A stretch of DNA of 15,511 bases from Candidatus Bathyarchaeota archaeon (lineage in GTDB: Archaea > Thermoproteota > Bathyarchaeia > TCS64). A model generated the notes under the pieces. The model had not been told where the DNA came from. It did no database searches and worked only from the letters and a program-made list of their open reading frames with translations. The stretch's first letter is position 1, and each line of letters starts with the position of its first letter. The position numbers were made by a program, and so were the translations under genes. Where the stretch lies: positions 1-15,511 of the forward strand of contig JAUYEB010000106.1 of the NCBI GenBank assembly GCA_030691555.1, given 5' to 3'. Shown here piece after piece: positions 15,230 through 15,511 of the stretch.

Positions 15230-15511
15230 CCTCGTGGTGGCTGGTGGGGGTCCGGCCGGCGCAGCGGCCGCTATCATAGCCGCGAAACGTGGGCTGAGCG
15301 TGGTGCTCATAGAGAAGGGGGGGCATAACCGCCAGAAGCCCTGTGGCGGACTCCTGCCAGAGGTCGGCGCCGAGGCCATCGAGGAGGTGTTCGGCGAGGG
15401 CATCCCGGAGGCTGTGTTTAGCTCCCCCCGTGAGCTGGGGCTGTTCTACTCCCCGCCGAGCGGGCCCCGAAACGGGGGGAGGGTGAGGAACTATCGCCTC
15501 CTGAACCTCCA
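15222..15511 (+). CDS. Geranylgeranyl-reductase-family FAD oxidoreductase, LipT-like (3' partial)
   Basis: The first 96 codons of a flavoprotein cut by the window end. GTG at 15222 is chosen because the FAD-binding motif begins at once: VVAGGGPAG (GGGPAG at 8-13), an Ala-rich helix, then LIEKGG with E31 expected to bind ribose. KPCGG at residues 39-43 is the signature of the geranylgeranyl reductase family. A G-run/purine site (GGGGGAGAG) precedes the GTG, and the gene overlaps lplA by 8 bases. In the archaeal lipid pathway this family reduces isoprenoid chains. As I recall, a related flavoprotein called LipT is encoded beside lipS1/lipS2 and proposed to supply electrons to them, and this neighbourhood favours that role. 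Without the C-terminal part the two cannot be separated. Confidence 0.82.
   Translation, partial: MYDLVVAGGGPAGAAAAIIAAKRGLSVVLIEKGGHNRQKPCGGLLPEVGAEAIEEVFGEGIPEAVFSSPRELGLFYSPPSGPRNGGRVRNYRLLNL

Noticed and set aside
1..15511. CRISPR arrays, tRNA/rRNA genes, insertion sequences, attachment sites
   Set aside because: I saw no spaced direct repeats, cloverleaf-like sequence, transposase motifs or terminal inverted repeats; nearly all bases are within + strand coding genes.

Overview
The window reads as a G+C-rich archaeal genome segment with every supported gene on the + strand. Archaeal signs are the methanogen-type Hdr/Mvh gene set, frequent ATA (Ile) and AGG (Arg) codons, GTG/TTG and probably CTG starts, tight stop/start overlaps, and an A+T-rich box 28 bases before an ATG, as expected for a leaderless archaeal transcript. 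The lineage cannot be fixed from this sequence; a Bathyarchaeia-like or other anaerobic, H2-using archaeon is a guess.

Region 1 (bases 1-10996) is an uninterrupted operon for a soluble [NiFe]-hydrogenase/heterodisulfide reductase (MvhADG-HdrABC type). It opens with two paralogous copies of an HdrA(A)-HdrA(B)-MvhD unit. In copy 1 the two HdrA modules are separate genes (the first cut by the window edge), and its MvhD carries an extra C-terminal winged-helix-like domain. In copy 2 the two modules are one 999-residue protein, followed by a plain MvhD. Single copies of HdrC, HdrB, the hydrogenase small and large subunits and a hydrogenase maturation protease follow. By family knowledge such complexes take electrons from H2 through MvhA, MvhG and MvhD to an HdrA flavin, which bifurcates them to ferredoxin and to a disulfide reduced at HdrB.

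Region 2 (11054 to the end) is a lipoate module with its own likely promoter: a GcvH-fold lipoate-binding protein with an ESGKW lipoylation motif, two radical SAM proteins resembling the LipS1/LipS2 lipoyl synthase pair, a lipoate-protein ligase fused to a cysteine-rich DUF116-like domain, and the start of a geranylgeranyl-reductase-family flavoprotein (LipT-like). This set is known mainly beside sulfur-oxidising sHdr operons, where a lipoate-binding protein serves the Hdr-like enzyme.

The notable point is this module directly downstream of a hydrogenase-linked, electron-bifurcating type Hdr rather than an sHdr. It suggests, as inference only, that a protein-bound lipoyl disulfide/dithiol may be a substrate or partner of this Hdr/Mvh complex. 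Other points of interest are the division of HdrA cofactor domains between modules A and B, a probable CTG start for the ligase, the ligase-DUF116 fusion, and a sharp base-composition change inside the first gene.
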